Shown: positions 34,676-41,137 of the stretch, piece by piece
How the letters are laid out: each line of letters opens with the position of its first letter
How positions within the stretch are numbered: the first letter of the stretch is position 1
DNA from: Humidesulfovibrio sp.
GTDB taxonomy: Bacteria > Desulfobacterota > Desulfovibrionia > Desulfovibrionales > Desulfovibrionaceae
NCBI RefSeq assembly: GCF_030689645.1
Contig: NZ_JAUYFU010000019.1
Span: forward strand, 1-48,894
Length of the DNA stretch: 48,894 nucleotides
Direction: 5' to 3'
Position numbers and translations under genes: made by a program
The notes under the pieces: model-generated
The model's input: only the letters and a program-made list of their open reading frames with translations
What the model was told of the DNA's origin: nothing
The model's database searches: none

Positions 34676-35632
34676 CTAATGGTGGATGTTGATGATCCCT
34701 TTTCCGAGCAGCTTGAGTCTGCCTAGGCTTTCAACGTCCCACTCGTGCGGCGTGATGAAGAGCTTGTCCACCGCCCAATTATCGGCCGAAAGACATACGC
34801 CTGAACGCGTGCGTCCGTTGTGCCATATCATGCGCGCAGTTGGGGAGGTCGGCGCATAGTCATGCCGCAAGTCCCCAGCGTCCTCCAGTGGCGGCCGCTC
34901 CGAGGCGCTGCGCAGTATGTCGTGCGTCAGAGGGGTGTGTCGCCGCGGCCTAAACTGCCGGGTGATATCCGCAGCGGTCTCTTTCGCTTCTGCCGAAATC
35001 TCACCCGGCGCCCACGACTCGCCCCACATGCTGACGTTGCGCACGATGACCCGCGCCGCCAGTTCAAGCGGATATCGGGCTGCGAACATCACGCCCGGTG
35101 CCCTGACAAATGACACGATTTCCGAACCGGCGGGCCTTGCGAAATCACCATGCGGCCACAAGTGTCCGACTTGACGGAACGGCGGAATGAGCGGGTCTGC
35201 CACTGGAATCAAGAGGCCGCACACTGGCAGCATCTGCGCTGTGATGTCGCCGTTCTGCGACGGCCAGGCGCCGATGAGCTCGACAGAATCCTGCGCGCCG
35301 AGAGAACCGTATGTGTAAGGTGTTCCGGACGCGTCGTAACGGAACGAGGCTGGAGCCAGAGCCTCCAAGGTCTGGATGACCCTACCATCCACGGAGAGAT
35401 TCTCGGCGTAGGCTATCAGGCGCTGCTGGACGCCCACGATGTCGCGCACTGCGACACGGAAGACTTCGCCGCGAGGATCGAGGCAGCCAACAAGGCTGAT
35501 GGCCTCGGCATGGTCGCAGGCGAGGATCAACTGCCGGGTCGAAACGATGCGGCACGGCTCCCCGGTGCGCCGTGATAAGCCGGGGAGGACGATGCTGCAG
35601 GAGAGGGTGGTGAGGACATAAACGATCGGCAT
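34676..35632 (-). CDS. orphan 318-aa protein, unknown function
   Basis: A 318-aa product starting MPIVYVLTTLSCSIVLPGLS. A perfect AAGGAG seven bases before the ATG strongly supports it as a real gene. It looks soluble, mixed alpha/beta, with several Trp/His-containing stretches (GHLWPHGDFARPAGSE, TRSGVCLSADNWAVDKLF). No catalytic signature or known family is recognised. It faces the integrase gene across a terminator and is probably cargo of the element. Confidence 0.7.
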   Translation of the reverse strand: MPIVYVLTTLSCSIVLPGLSRRTGEPCRIVSTRQLILACDHAEAISLVGCLDPRGEVFRVAVRDIVGVQQRLIAYAENLSVDGRVIQTLEALAPASFRYDASGTPYTYGSLGAQDSVELIGAWPSQNGDITAQMLPVCGLLIPVADPLIPPFRQVGHLWPHGDFARPAGSEIVSFVRAPGVMFAARYPLELAARVIVRNVSMWGESWAPGEISAEAKETAADITRQFRPRRHTPLTHDILRSASERPPLEDAGDLRHDYAPTSPTARMIWHNGRTRSGVCLSADNWAVDKLFITPHEWDVESLGRLKLLGKGIINIHH

Positions 35633-35789
35633 GAAAGCTCCTTTGTTGAAAGTCTCGGATAAGACAGGAGCCGATTACCACGCCTGGATTGCCTTGGGAG
35701 CCCCCCCTGGAGTGCCTCGGGGGAAATTGTTTCAAAGGGCATCTCAGCCTGCCGTGCGCTAGCGAATTGCAACACCCGGTCGTTCCAGC

Positions 35790-35830
35790 TTCCTTCCGCC
35801 TTGTTTCCTTCCGCCTTGTTTCCTTCCGCC
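35790..35830. repeat. 15-bp tandem repeat, 2.7 copies
   Basis: TTCCTTCCGCCTTGT is repeated twice exactly (35790-35804, 35805-35819) and followed by an 11-base partial copy (35820-35830). On the minus strand it could encode AEGNK repeats, but that frame has no Shine-Dalgarno and overlaps the start of the 318-aa gene, so it is treated as non-coding. It lies in the 646-bp gene-free gap 35633-36278. Confidence 0.85.
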
Positions 35831-35851
35831 AACCATCGCTACCCGCAGGGT

Positions 35852-35932
35852 AGCACGAGCGCGGCACGCCGCAAGGCGACCCCTTCCGGGGGCGGCTACG
35901 CCGCGCCTTGCAGTGTGCCGCTTGCTCGCGCT
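35852..35932. repeat. 81-bp nested imperfect palindrome (cruciform-like), possible origin or recombination site
   Basis: Nested arms: AGC/GCT outermost, CGAGC (35856-35860) with GCTCG (35924-35928), GCGGCAC (35861-35867) with GTGCCGC (35915-35921), GCAAGGCG (35871-35878) with CGCCTTGC (35904-35911). Inside are two small hairpins (CCCC-TTCC-GGGG and CGGC-TAC-GCCG). As single-stranded DNA this would fold as a branched structure, as seen at single-strand origins, oriT sites or attC-like sites. No protein-coding signal overlaps it. Confidence 0.75.
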
Positions 35933-36278
35933 GGCTGTCCGCTGCGGGCGACGGTCGGAGATGTTTTCGGGGGGCTCCGGTCATAGATAGCTGTTGGGTT
36001 GTTATGCCGGCATGATGCTGTTCAAAATGGGGAAGCCGGTGGTGCCCTATGCGGTATCTCCAGAGTCTTGCGGAGTGCCTCCTCAACCAACCCGGTCCAA
36101 CTCCACCGGGGCAAATGGCATGGGCATCTCAAGCACCTCCCTAAAAACTACCGCCCAAGTAGCCACACACTACCAGAAAGATATTCAACATGCTTAAATT
36201 GATCACTTTCTCCTGGGCTCTTTTGCCTATATCTGCTATATTGGCAGCAGGTCAAAAGGAACAAACCAGGAGAAGAAC
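35933..36278. other. gene-free spacer ahead of the acidic membrane protein
   Basis: 346 bp with only short frames lacking ribosome-binding sites. It must hold the promoter of the gene at 36279, whose own AGGAG lies at its 3' end. The last 80 bases are AT-rich and are the likely promoter zone; no well-matched -35/-10 pair could be fixed. Confidence 0.4.
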
Positions 36279-36623
36279 ATGGCCGGACTCATCATCAGCG
36301 CGATCATTTTTGCGGCGATTGCCTGGTACCTGCGCACCAGGGAAAAGACCACCGAAGAGACTGTGATCTCCGACGACCGTGCCTACTGGGAGGAGGAGGA
36401 TTTCTGGGACACTGGCAGCAGCGCCGATGGCTTTGGCATAGGTATGTGCGGCATACCGATGCTGACGAGCATGCTCACCGACATCACATACGCCCACCTG
36501 GGGTGCAACATCTACCACAACATGTTTGACTCCAGCCTTGATGACAACTCATGGCTATCCAGCGACGACGACGATTCCTTCAGCGACGACGACTGCTGGT
36601 CTTCTTGCTCCAACGACGACTAG
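36279..36623 (+). CDS. small membrane protein with Asp/Ser-rich acidic tail
   Basis: A 114-aa product. An N-terminal TM helix (MAGLIISAIIFAAIAWYL) is followed by a charged stretch (TREKTTEETVISDDR), a more hydrophobic middle with Cys residues (GMCGIPMLTSMLTDITYAH), and a low-complexity acidic C-terminus (SDDDDSFSDDDCWSSC). A good AGGAGAAGAAC precedes the ATG. Acidic tails of this sort occur in DNA mimics and metal-binding proteins, but no family is recognised and function is open. A strong terminator follows at 36694. Confidence 0.65.
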   Translation: MAGLIISAIIFAAIAWYLRTREKTTEETVISDDRAYWEEEDFWDTGSSADGFGIGMCGIPMLTSMLTDITYAHLGCNIYHNMFDSSLDDNSWLSSDDDDSFSDDDCWSSCSNDD

Positions 36624-36693
36624 CCCCCCCGTGAAGGTTGCCCAACGGCAGCCCCCTCCGTCCAAAGCCGCGACAAACAGACGTTTTCCCTGA

Positions 36694-36723
36694 GCGGCCC
36701 CCTGTGGGGCCGCTTTTCTTTTT
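36694..36723 (+). terminator. intrinsic terminator after the acidic membrane protein gene
   Basis: GCGGCCCC (36694-36701) pairs with GGGGCCGC (36706-36713) around CTGT, followed by TTTTCTTTTT. Nearly the same hairpin recurs at 41106. The rest of the 36624-36960 gap holds AT-rich promoter-like sequence (TTGACT at 36894-36899, no good -10) and an interrupted inverted repeat GGTTC..GGAACC at about 36912-36935. Confidence 0.9.
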
Positions 36724-36960
36724 CAGGGGCTCCGGCCCGCTACGGTTTGGAGGCGCCAGGGCAGCTCCGTGACCTCACCGCGCCTGCCCAAGGGAGGGGC
36801 CTGAACCTTGCCACGTTCAAGAGCATTACTTCGGCGCCACCGAATCAAAAACAAAAATTATGTCAAGCCTCGAATAATATTAATCTTATCCCATTGACTT
36901 AAGGAAATGAGGTGTGGTTCGCTTAAAGCAAACGGAACCGTTTTAGATAAAGGAGGGACA

Positions 36961-37059
36961 GTGAAGCGACGCACGAGAACACTCAAAATCACTGCGACTG
37001 TGGCAATTGCCTCCATCGCAAAACGCAGGCTCGCAATGAGCAAAGGAAGATCAGCATGA
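36961..37059 (+). CDS. 32-residue basic peptide ORF, translationally coupled to the next gene
   Basis: A GTG at 36961 is preceded by AAAGGAGGGACA, one of the strongest ribosome-binding sites in the window. The 32-aa product (starting MKRRTRTLKITATVAIASIA and ending KGRSA) is very basic. Its TGA overlaps the ATG of the 70-aa gene (ATGA at 37056-37059). It could be a leader peptide that sets translation of the next gene, or a small functional peptide. It is too short for routine gene calling. Confidence 0.6.
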   Translation: MKRRTRTLKITATVAIASIAKRRLAMSKGRSA

Positions 37060-37268
37060 GATACGTTGCACTGCTCAAGTGTGCGAACGGCAAGCGCGTG
37101 CAGGCCATCTACCCGGCGCTGTCTCAGGCCAAGGCTCTCGAGGAGCTTGAATACCTGATGGACTACAAACAGGCCGAAGAAGGCGAGCTGCGGGACGAGC
37201 ACGGCGAGCTCGTGGGCTCGAAAAAACGCGGCAGCCAGGAGGAAACAACAGACAGAATGCTCCGGTAG
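37056..37268 (+). CDS. small orphan protein (70 aa)
   Basis: Product starts MRYVALLKCANGKRVQAIYP and is followed by amphipathic helices (LSQAKALEELEYLMDYKQAEEGEL) and a basic, Gln-rich tail. AAGGAAG lies about 8 bases before the ATG, and its start overlaps the stop of the 32-codon ORF. A terminator follows at 37328. No family recognised; it may be a small DNA/RNA-binding or regulatory protein, which is speculation. Confidence 0.6.
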   Translation: MRYVALLKCANGKRVQAIYPALSQAKALEELEYLMDYKQAEEGELRDEHGELVGSKKRGSQEETTDRMLR

Positions 37269-37327
37269 TCTGCCACAGTTCCCCGGTCGCCGGGATGAAC
37301 CTGCCGCAAAGTTGGCGGCGATATGAC

Positions 37328-37359
37328 AAAAGGCTCCCTTCGGGGAGCCTTTTCTTTTT
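37328..37359 (+). terminator. intrinsic terminator after the 70-aa gene
   Basis: AAAAGGCTCCC (37328-37338) pairs with GGGAGCCTTTT around a TTCG tetraloop, followed by CTTTTTG. It faces the hairpin at 37402-37425 that would end the minus-strand RNA. Confidence 0.92.
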
Positions 37360-37398
37360 GGCTTGGTACGGCTTTTTATGCTTACCCGCGATAGCGAT

Positions 37399-37425
37399 GT
37401 AAAGAGGGGCCTTGCGGCCCCTCTT
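37399..37425 (-). terminator. GNRA-capped terminator-like hairpin at the 3' end of the structured RNA
   Basis: AAGAGGGGCC (37402-37411) pairs with GGCCCCTCTT (37416-37425). On the minus strand the loop is GCAA and the stem is followed by TTTAC. The T-run is short, so termination may be partial. Confidence 0.6.
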
Positions 37426-38525
37426 CTAGATATCCAAATCCAAACGTAATCAGAATCTCTGCTTAGACCCACCTGACTTCCTTCGCCTCGGCGCATTTCC
37501 TCGCCGCGTCTGTCCTTCGCTTACACCCTGGTAGCCAACCAGGAATCGCCTTGTGCTCTTTACACAAGGTCGGACGCAGACGTTGCCCTAAGGGGAGGTT
37601 ACTATGAAGTCTCTGTGTTCTGCTCGTCATCGCTGACGAACAGATTACATCCCTGATTCAGCCAATACGGCACTTGCCTAGCCAGCATGCTGACCAGGCA
37701 GTACGCCGCCGTGAGTTCTTACCTCACATGTCGGTATCCATTTTAGGTGCCTTCTGTACCCGAGCGTTCACATCTGGGGCGATAATTCCCAGAATACGCT
37801 CCTTTCAACTTCCGAGGTGTCACAGCAAAGTGCTACTACGGTGCTATCTCTCGGGTTTTACGACGAAGGTTTCTCTCGTCACCATGATGGAGCGGGTTGG
37901 GCTTTCGCCCGTTAACGAAGCTGCTCTAACCGCATCGTGCTTATCTCCGGGGGCCACCCAGTTTCGCCACGCGCAGCCGCTTCGTCCCTTACGCGTCACG
38001 GCCCATGCTCTCATAGAGCGAAGGTTCCGTCCCGCGACCCCAGTTTCTGGGGCTTACGACATTTGGCCTATCCAGGCGCACCACCTAAGACAGGCATGAA
38101 CTCAACAACACTTCACACCCCGTGATAGCCTCGGGTAGCTTGTGTAGCTGGTTCCCAAACCGCGCAGGCGTGTTTCCATCGCACGCGGCTTTCCGGTACG
38201 AGCAAACTTGGAATCATCCGTGCTGGCTAGGCTGCGGATACTTGTCGGCTAACAAGTAGTTTGCTCTGGGTCATACAGCAGTCCTACGATTCTGATCCGT
38301 TCGGTGGAGACGAGCCTCCAAATGAGCGGCGCCGTGACCACATTGCGGCGAGTCTTGTCCTCGCCTTGAACTCCGTGGTCATCGGCAGCGCCATTTATCC
38401 GGGACGCACTTCTCCTGGTCCTTCTCTTCCTCCTTTGTTCGGATTGTCGCATCCTTCTGCGGCACGTGTGTGACGTCCACTGCGGCCGTGCTGGCGTGAT
38501 GACCAGCTGATCGTGATGCGGGTTT
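37399..38525 (-). ncRNA. candidate giant structured non-coding RNA (~1.1 kb)
   Basis: There is no plausible protein in any frame, but inverted repeats are dense throughout. Helices include 38327-38332/38388-38392 enclosing 38335-38341/38375-38381 and 38347-38352/38360-38365; 38200-38208/38258-38266 enclosing hairpins 38216-38239 and 38241-38256; 38038-38052; 37774-37792; 37711-37727; 37675-37700; 37549-37569; 37527-37543. On the minus strand hairpins are capped by GNRA loops: GAAA at 37899-37910, GCGA at 37624-37639 and GCAA in the final hairpin. That points to a minus-strand RNA. A promoter candidate lies at 38532-38562. Size and style resemble GOLLD/ROOL-class ornate RNAs of mobile elements, but the family is not assigned. 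No group II intron domain V was found. Confidence 0.6.
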
Positions 38526-38531
38526 GAGGTC

Positions 38532-38562
38532 AGCATATCACGGCGCCGGAGTGCTGGGTCAA
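38532..38562 (-). promoter_or_regulatory. candidate promoter of the structured RNA
   Basis: On the minus strand TTGACC (38557-38562) and TATGCT (38532-38537) are separated by 19 bp, with a TGn extended -10 element directly before TATGCT. A start near 38525 would place the first helix of the structured region within a few bases of the 5' end. Confidence 0.4.
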
Positions 38563-38789
38563 GAGGCAGCGGGAAGCAAATGCTCGAAGACAGTCCACCT
38601 CAAATATGGACATGACTTCTCCCGTCCTGACAGCAGGTTCGGCTCAGACGAATGCGCTAGCCGTCACCTCATAAAAAAAGTTGAAGAATATTGTGCTGAC
38701 CCTCTTGAAAAATTTGCTTTTGCCTCCAGCGCGATCGTAGCCTTGGGGGGAATCGGGCCGCGCCCGCAACCCTAGCCAAGGACAAGCAG
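38563..38789. other. divergent spacer between the structured RNA and the maturase operon
   Basis: About 230 bp. The last 15 bases carry CCAAGGACAAGCAG, the ribosome-binding site of the gene at 38790. AT-rich stretches with TTGAAG and TTGAAA could be -35 boxes of the plus-strand operon, but no clear -10 was matched. A TTG-started frame (38524-38775) crosses the region without a ribosome-binding site. Confidence 0.35.
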
Positions 38790-39008
38790 ATGGGAATCAT
38801 TCGCAGAACCGAACGACTGGAGAAGCAGGTCAACATAAAGGTCAACGAGGAGGTCTACAACAAGTATAAGGCCGTCCGTGAGGCATGCACGGCGAAGGGA
38901 TGGGAGTTTAGCTTGCAGCCGGAGTTCAGCGCCTGGCTGAATGGCGAGCTAATCAAGGCAGAAAAGGAGCTTGCGAAGAAGGCTCCAGCCGCTGAAGCCG
39001 GCGAGTAG
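38790..39008 (+). CDS. small protein, possible ribbon-helix-helix DNA-binding protein
   Basis: A 72-aa, charged product. A short beta-like segment (EKQVNIKVNEEVYNKYKAVR) followed by two helices and a Lys/Glu/Ala tail gives a ribbon-helix-helix-like pattern, as in small plasmid or antitoxin repressors. This is a weak, by-eye assignment. CCAAGGA lies 11 bases before the ATG. It is the first gene of an operon with the maturase-like gene, which starts three bases after its stop, and is divergent from the structured RNA. It might autoregulate the locus. Confidence 0.6.
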   Translation: MGIIRRTERLEKQVNIKVNEEVYNKYKAVREACTAKGWEFSLQPEFSAWLNGELIKAEKELAKKAPAAEAGE

Positions 39009-39011
39009 CGG

Positions 39012-40064
39012 GTGGGCATCAGCAAGCAATATCGGCCTGGGCCGGGGGACGTTGCGCTCGTGAGGAGGGCGCAGCGTTCCCTAGCCCTAGCCGGGCGGCA
39101 TGTGGATCTGATGCGGTATGTGGAGCGGGATAGCTTCCAAGCGGTAGCCGCGATGCTCGTCGAGCACTACATGCCGCGCGCTGCGGCCAAACAGTTGGAG
39201 ATAGCGGAGGTGTTCCGAGACCTTTACGCGACGTGGCTCGTACTGGCGCCTCTGTCCAACCAGGCAAGAGGCTACTGGCGCCCGTGGTGGGGGCCGGGCG
39301 TGGCGATGAGCTGGCTGCGCGTCGAGATCAACCGCTGCGCTCGTCCTTGCCTTGGCCGCTTCTCGTTCGACTGGGCTACGGCGCAGGTTGCACCGGGAGC
39401 TGCGGCAGCCAAAATTACGGACGATGCGTTCCTCGCACATGCAGAAGCGTTGCTCGGCCACGCGTTGGGCGATACCCTGCGCGCCAACTTTACGCGATAC
39501 GTCCTAGGCGGATTGGTTTGGCGCGCCGCCGCCGAACAAGCACTCGCGTTAGCGAGAGAGCATCAGGCCGCGTTCATGTGGCATGAAGACGAGTTGTGGT
39601 TGTTGGCGCGGAGGCCGTTCAGTGCGGATGGCGTTGCCTGGGTCGACCTACGTGGGGGAGCGGTGGATATCCTCCAATGGTCGGTCAGGGTAGCCGAGGG
39701 CAAGCTCCAGGCACGGATGTCAGAGCCCACTGTGCAGCGACTCAAGGAGAGCGTCAGGGGGGCCTTGGCATCGGACGCTTCACCAGAACATAAGCTACGG
39801 CAGATCAATGCCGCTGTTCGGTCATGGCATCATTGGGCGCGCTACGCCTTTGACGCCCGACAGGAGGCGACGGAGGTAGAGGCGTGGATATGGCGGCGGG
39901 TCAGCCGACACATCCTGCAACACTCCCCAAAGCTACTGGCTGCGTACTTCAGCCTGAGAACGGCAACGTGGGATACGCAGCTTCATTTTGGGCGTGTGTC
40001 GTATCTTCTGGATAGGGACGTGACGGACGAGGATTGGCTCAAAATTTGGAACCCCAGGCGTTAG
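39012..40064 (+). CDS. degenerate RT/maturase-like protein (group II intron IEP-related thumb/X domain)
   Basis: A 350-aa product from a GTG start 3 bp after the previous stop. Residues ~208-305 read like the thumb and X/GIIM region of group II intron proteins: WVDLRGGAVDILQWSVRVAE, then KLQARMSEPTVQRLKESVRG, then LRQINAAVRSWHHWARYAF and ATEVEAWIWRRVSRHI. Upstream, FMWHEDELWLLAR (188-200) sits where the YADD box should be, with WHED in its place. The ~40-residue helix between that box and the thumb is almost absent. So polymerase activity is unlikely, while RNA binding may persist, as in plastid MatK (analogy only). No endonuclease domain is seen. It is divergent from the 1.1-kb structured RNA, its natural candidate partner. 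Confidence 0.55.
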   Translation: MGISKQYRPGPGDVALVRRAQRSLALAGRHVDLMRYVERDSFQAVAAMLVEHYMPRAAAKQLEIAEVFRDLYATWLVLAPLSNQARGYWRPWWGPGVAMSWLRVEINRCARPCLGRFSFDWATAQVAPGAAAAKITDDAFLAHAEALLGHALGDTLRANFTRYVLGGLVWRAAAEQALALAREHQAAFMWHEDELWLLARRPFSADGVAWVDLRGGAVDILQWSVRVAEGKLQARMSEPTVQRLKESVRGALASDASPEHKLRQINAAVRSWHHWARYAFDARQEATEVEAWIWRRVSRHILQHSPKLLAAYFSLRTATWDTQLHFGRVSYLLDRDVTDEDWLKIWNPRR

Positions 40065-40083
40065 GCGCAGAAGGACGGACACC

Positions 40084-40500
40084 ATGAGCCTCAACTACAA
40101 CATCGATGGGTTTGAACTGGCAATTTCTGCGGGCGTGTCGGATGAGAAGCTCGGAAAGCGTAGGTGGACGCAGGTAGCGGCCAGCTATCTGGGCTGGCCC
40201 TGTTCAGACCTTGAGCCGCTTGCCGGCCTGAAGGCGGTGCTCGACTGCTTCCTGCGCGGGCGTCTTCCAAGCGGCGAGCCGGGCATCATCTTGGGAACGG
40301 AGCACGAAGGGTTACGTGTGACCGTGCGGCAGAAGGACAAGGTTCAGTTTCTTCAGGTTTGCCGAGTGGCACGGGGGAACACCGAGGCGGAGCGGTTTCT
40401 GTCCTATTTTGAGGTTTCGCGGCTCACCATCGCCGTCAACAAGGCGTTACAGGCTCTCAGCCCGTCCTCAATATGGGGACCGGAGCCAGAGCAAAAGTGA
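40084..40500 (+). CDS. orphan protein downstream of the maturase-like gene (138 aa)
   Basis: Product starts MSLNYNIDGFELAISAGVSD and appears globular, alpha/beta, with a conserved-looking LKAVLDCFLRGRLPSGEPGI stretch and a C-terminal helix (LTIAVNKALQALS). It lies 19 bp after the maturase-like gene, so it belongs to the same transcript. The Shine-Dalgarno is moderate (AAGGACGG). No family is recognised. Possible third component of the RNA/protein locus. Confidence 0.65.
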   Translation: MSLNYNIDGFELAISAGVSDEKLGKRRWTQVAASYLGWPCSDLEPLAGLKAVLDCFLRGRLPSGEPGIILGTEHEGLRVTVRQKDKVQFLQVCRVARGNTEAERFLSYFEVSRLTIAVNKALQALSPSSIWGPEPEQK

Positions 40501-40725
40501 TCCAGGCATCAGCAGCCGCCACCCGCAGAGCCAAAAAACATGGCCCGCTTGACACATTCAGGGATTTTCGGTTCTTGCTTTACGATATCAGTGTGTTATG
40601 TGGTCAGTAGAAACACGTTGGGTAAGGCGCCAGTCGCACAGGGCTACTCGTATCAACGCAAAGGTTCCTCGGCTGCAGCCCGACCGAGGAACGGAAATGA
40701 ACAAAGACTCTTCCTGGAGGGGAGC

Positions 40726-41079
40726 ATGAGAAAGCAGAAGTCCATTGATCTTCAAGCGCCGACCACAAAATTTCAGCCTGGGCGCTACGTCACCGTATCG
40801 GAAGCAGCCAAGCAAATTGGGCTGCCAGAAAGAACCCTGTGGGGGTGGCGGGAAAAGGCAGCCTTGGAGATCGTGCGGGCAGGGATCTTTGTCAAGCCCG
40901 GCAAGGCCGTGCTGTTCGACCTGGATGCTTGGGCCAGCTACCTTGAGCATCTCCAGAGGGAGGCTGTGGAGGCCGCTCGCGCTTGGCAGCTTAGGTTCCG
41001 CGCCGTTACCATCCTGCCTGCCGCAGCAGTAGCGGCGGCCATAGCCGCAATGCTTCTCCAAGGCGGTGGCGGATTCTAG
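40726..41079 (+). CDS. helix-turn-helix (MerR/excisionase-like) protein with C-terminal hydrophobic segment
   Basis: A 117-aa product. The N-terminal region YVTVSEAAKQIGLPERTLWGW (~22-42) is a typical HTH_17/excisionase helix-turn-helix, followed by a wing-like KAALEIVRAGIFVKPGKAVLF. The last ~25 residues (AVTILPAAAVAAAIAAMLL) form one strongly hydrophobic helix, unusual for a DNA-binding protein. GGAGGGGAGC precedes the ATG. It could be the excisionase/regulator for the integrase, possibly membrane-anchored. The 225-bp spacer upstream has a TTGACA at 40550-40555 without a clear -10. Confidence 0.75.
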   Translation: MRKQKSIDLQAPTTKFQPGRYVTVSEAAKQIGLPERTLWGWREKAALEIVRAGIFVKPGKAVLFDLDAWASYLEHLQREAVEAARAWQLRFRAVTILPAAAVAAAIAAMLLQGGGGF

Positions 41080-41105
41080 CCGAAGCTTTTCCTTTCGTTT
41101 CCTTG

Positions 41106-41137
41106 GCGGCCCCTGTGGGGCCGCTTTCCTTTTTCCT
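41106..41137 (+). terminator. intrinsic terminator after the HTH gene
   Basis: GCGGCCCC (41106-41113) pairs with GGGGCCGC (41117-41124) around TGT, followed by TTTCCTTTTTCC. It is almost identical in stem to the one at 36694, in the same element. The remaining gap to 41307 is T/C-rich with no gene. Confidence 0.85.

Noticed and set aside
35527-35832. 101-codon minus-strand frame with AEGNK repeats
   Set aside because: No ribosome-binding site; overlaps the SD-supported 318-aa gene; the repeats arise from the 15-bp tandem DNA repeat.
36858-37496. 212-codon minus-strand frame
   Set aside because: Antisense to the SD-supported 32- and 70-codon genes and crosses two terminators; no ribosome-binding site.
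37890-37926. Possible group II intron domain V (GAGC .. GAAA .. GCTC on the minus strand)
   Set aside because: Arms are asymmetric (16 versus 9 bases beside the GGGC-GAAA-GCCC core), and the catalytic triad and bulge geometry do not fit. Not a domain V.
37674-38099. 141-codon plus-strand frame inside the structured region
   Set aside because: No ribosome-binding site, low-complexity and basic product, and it crosses many inverted repeats. Treated as chance on the antisense of the RNA.
37400-38500. Ribosomal RNA, tmRNA, RNase P RNA or SRP RNA fragment
   Set aside because: The folded look suggested a known RNA, but none of the conserved segments of these RNAs could be found on either strand.
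38249-38536. 95-codon minus-strand frame at the 5' end of the structured RNA
   Set aside because: Arg-rich product with no recognisable fold, and no Shine-Dalgarno at its start. The AAAGGAGGAAG inside it does not precede a start codon at proper distance.
38524-38775. 83-codon TTG-started frame before the 72-aa gene
   Set aside because: No ribosome-binding site, rare start codon, and it overlaps the promoter candidate of the structured RNA.
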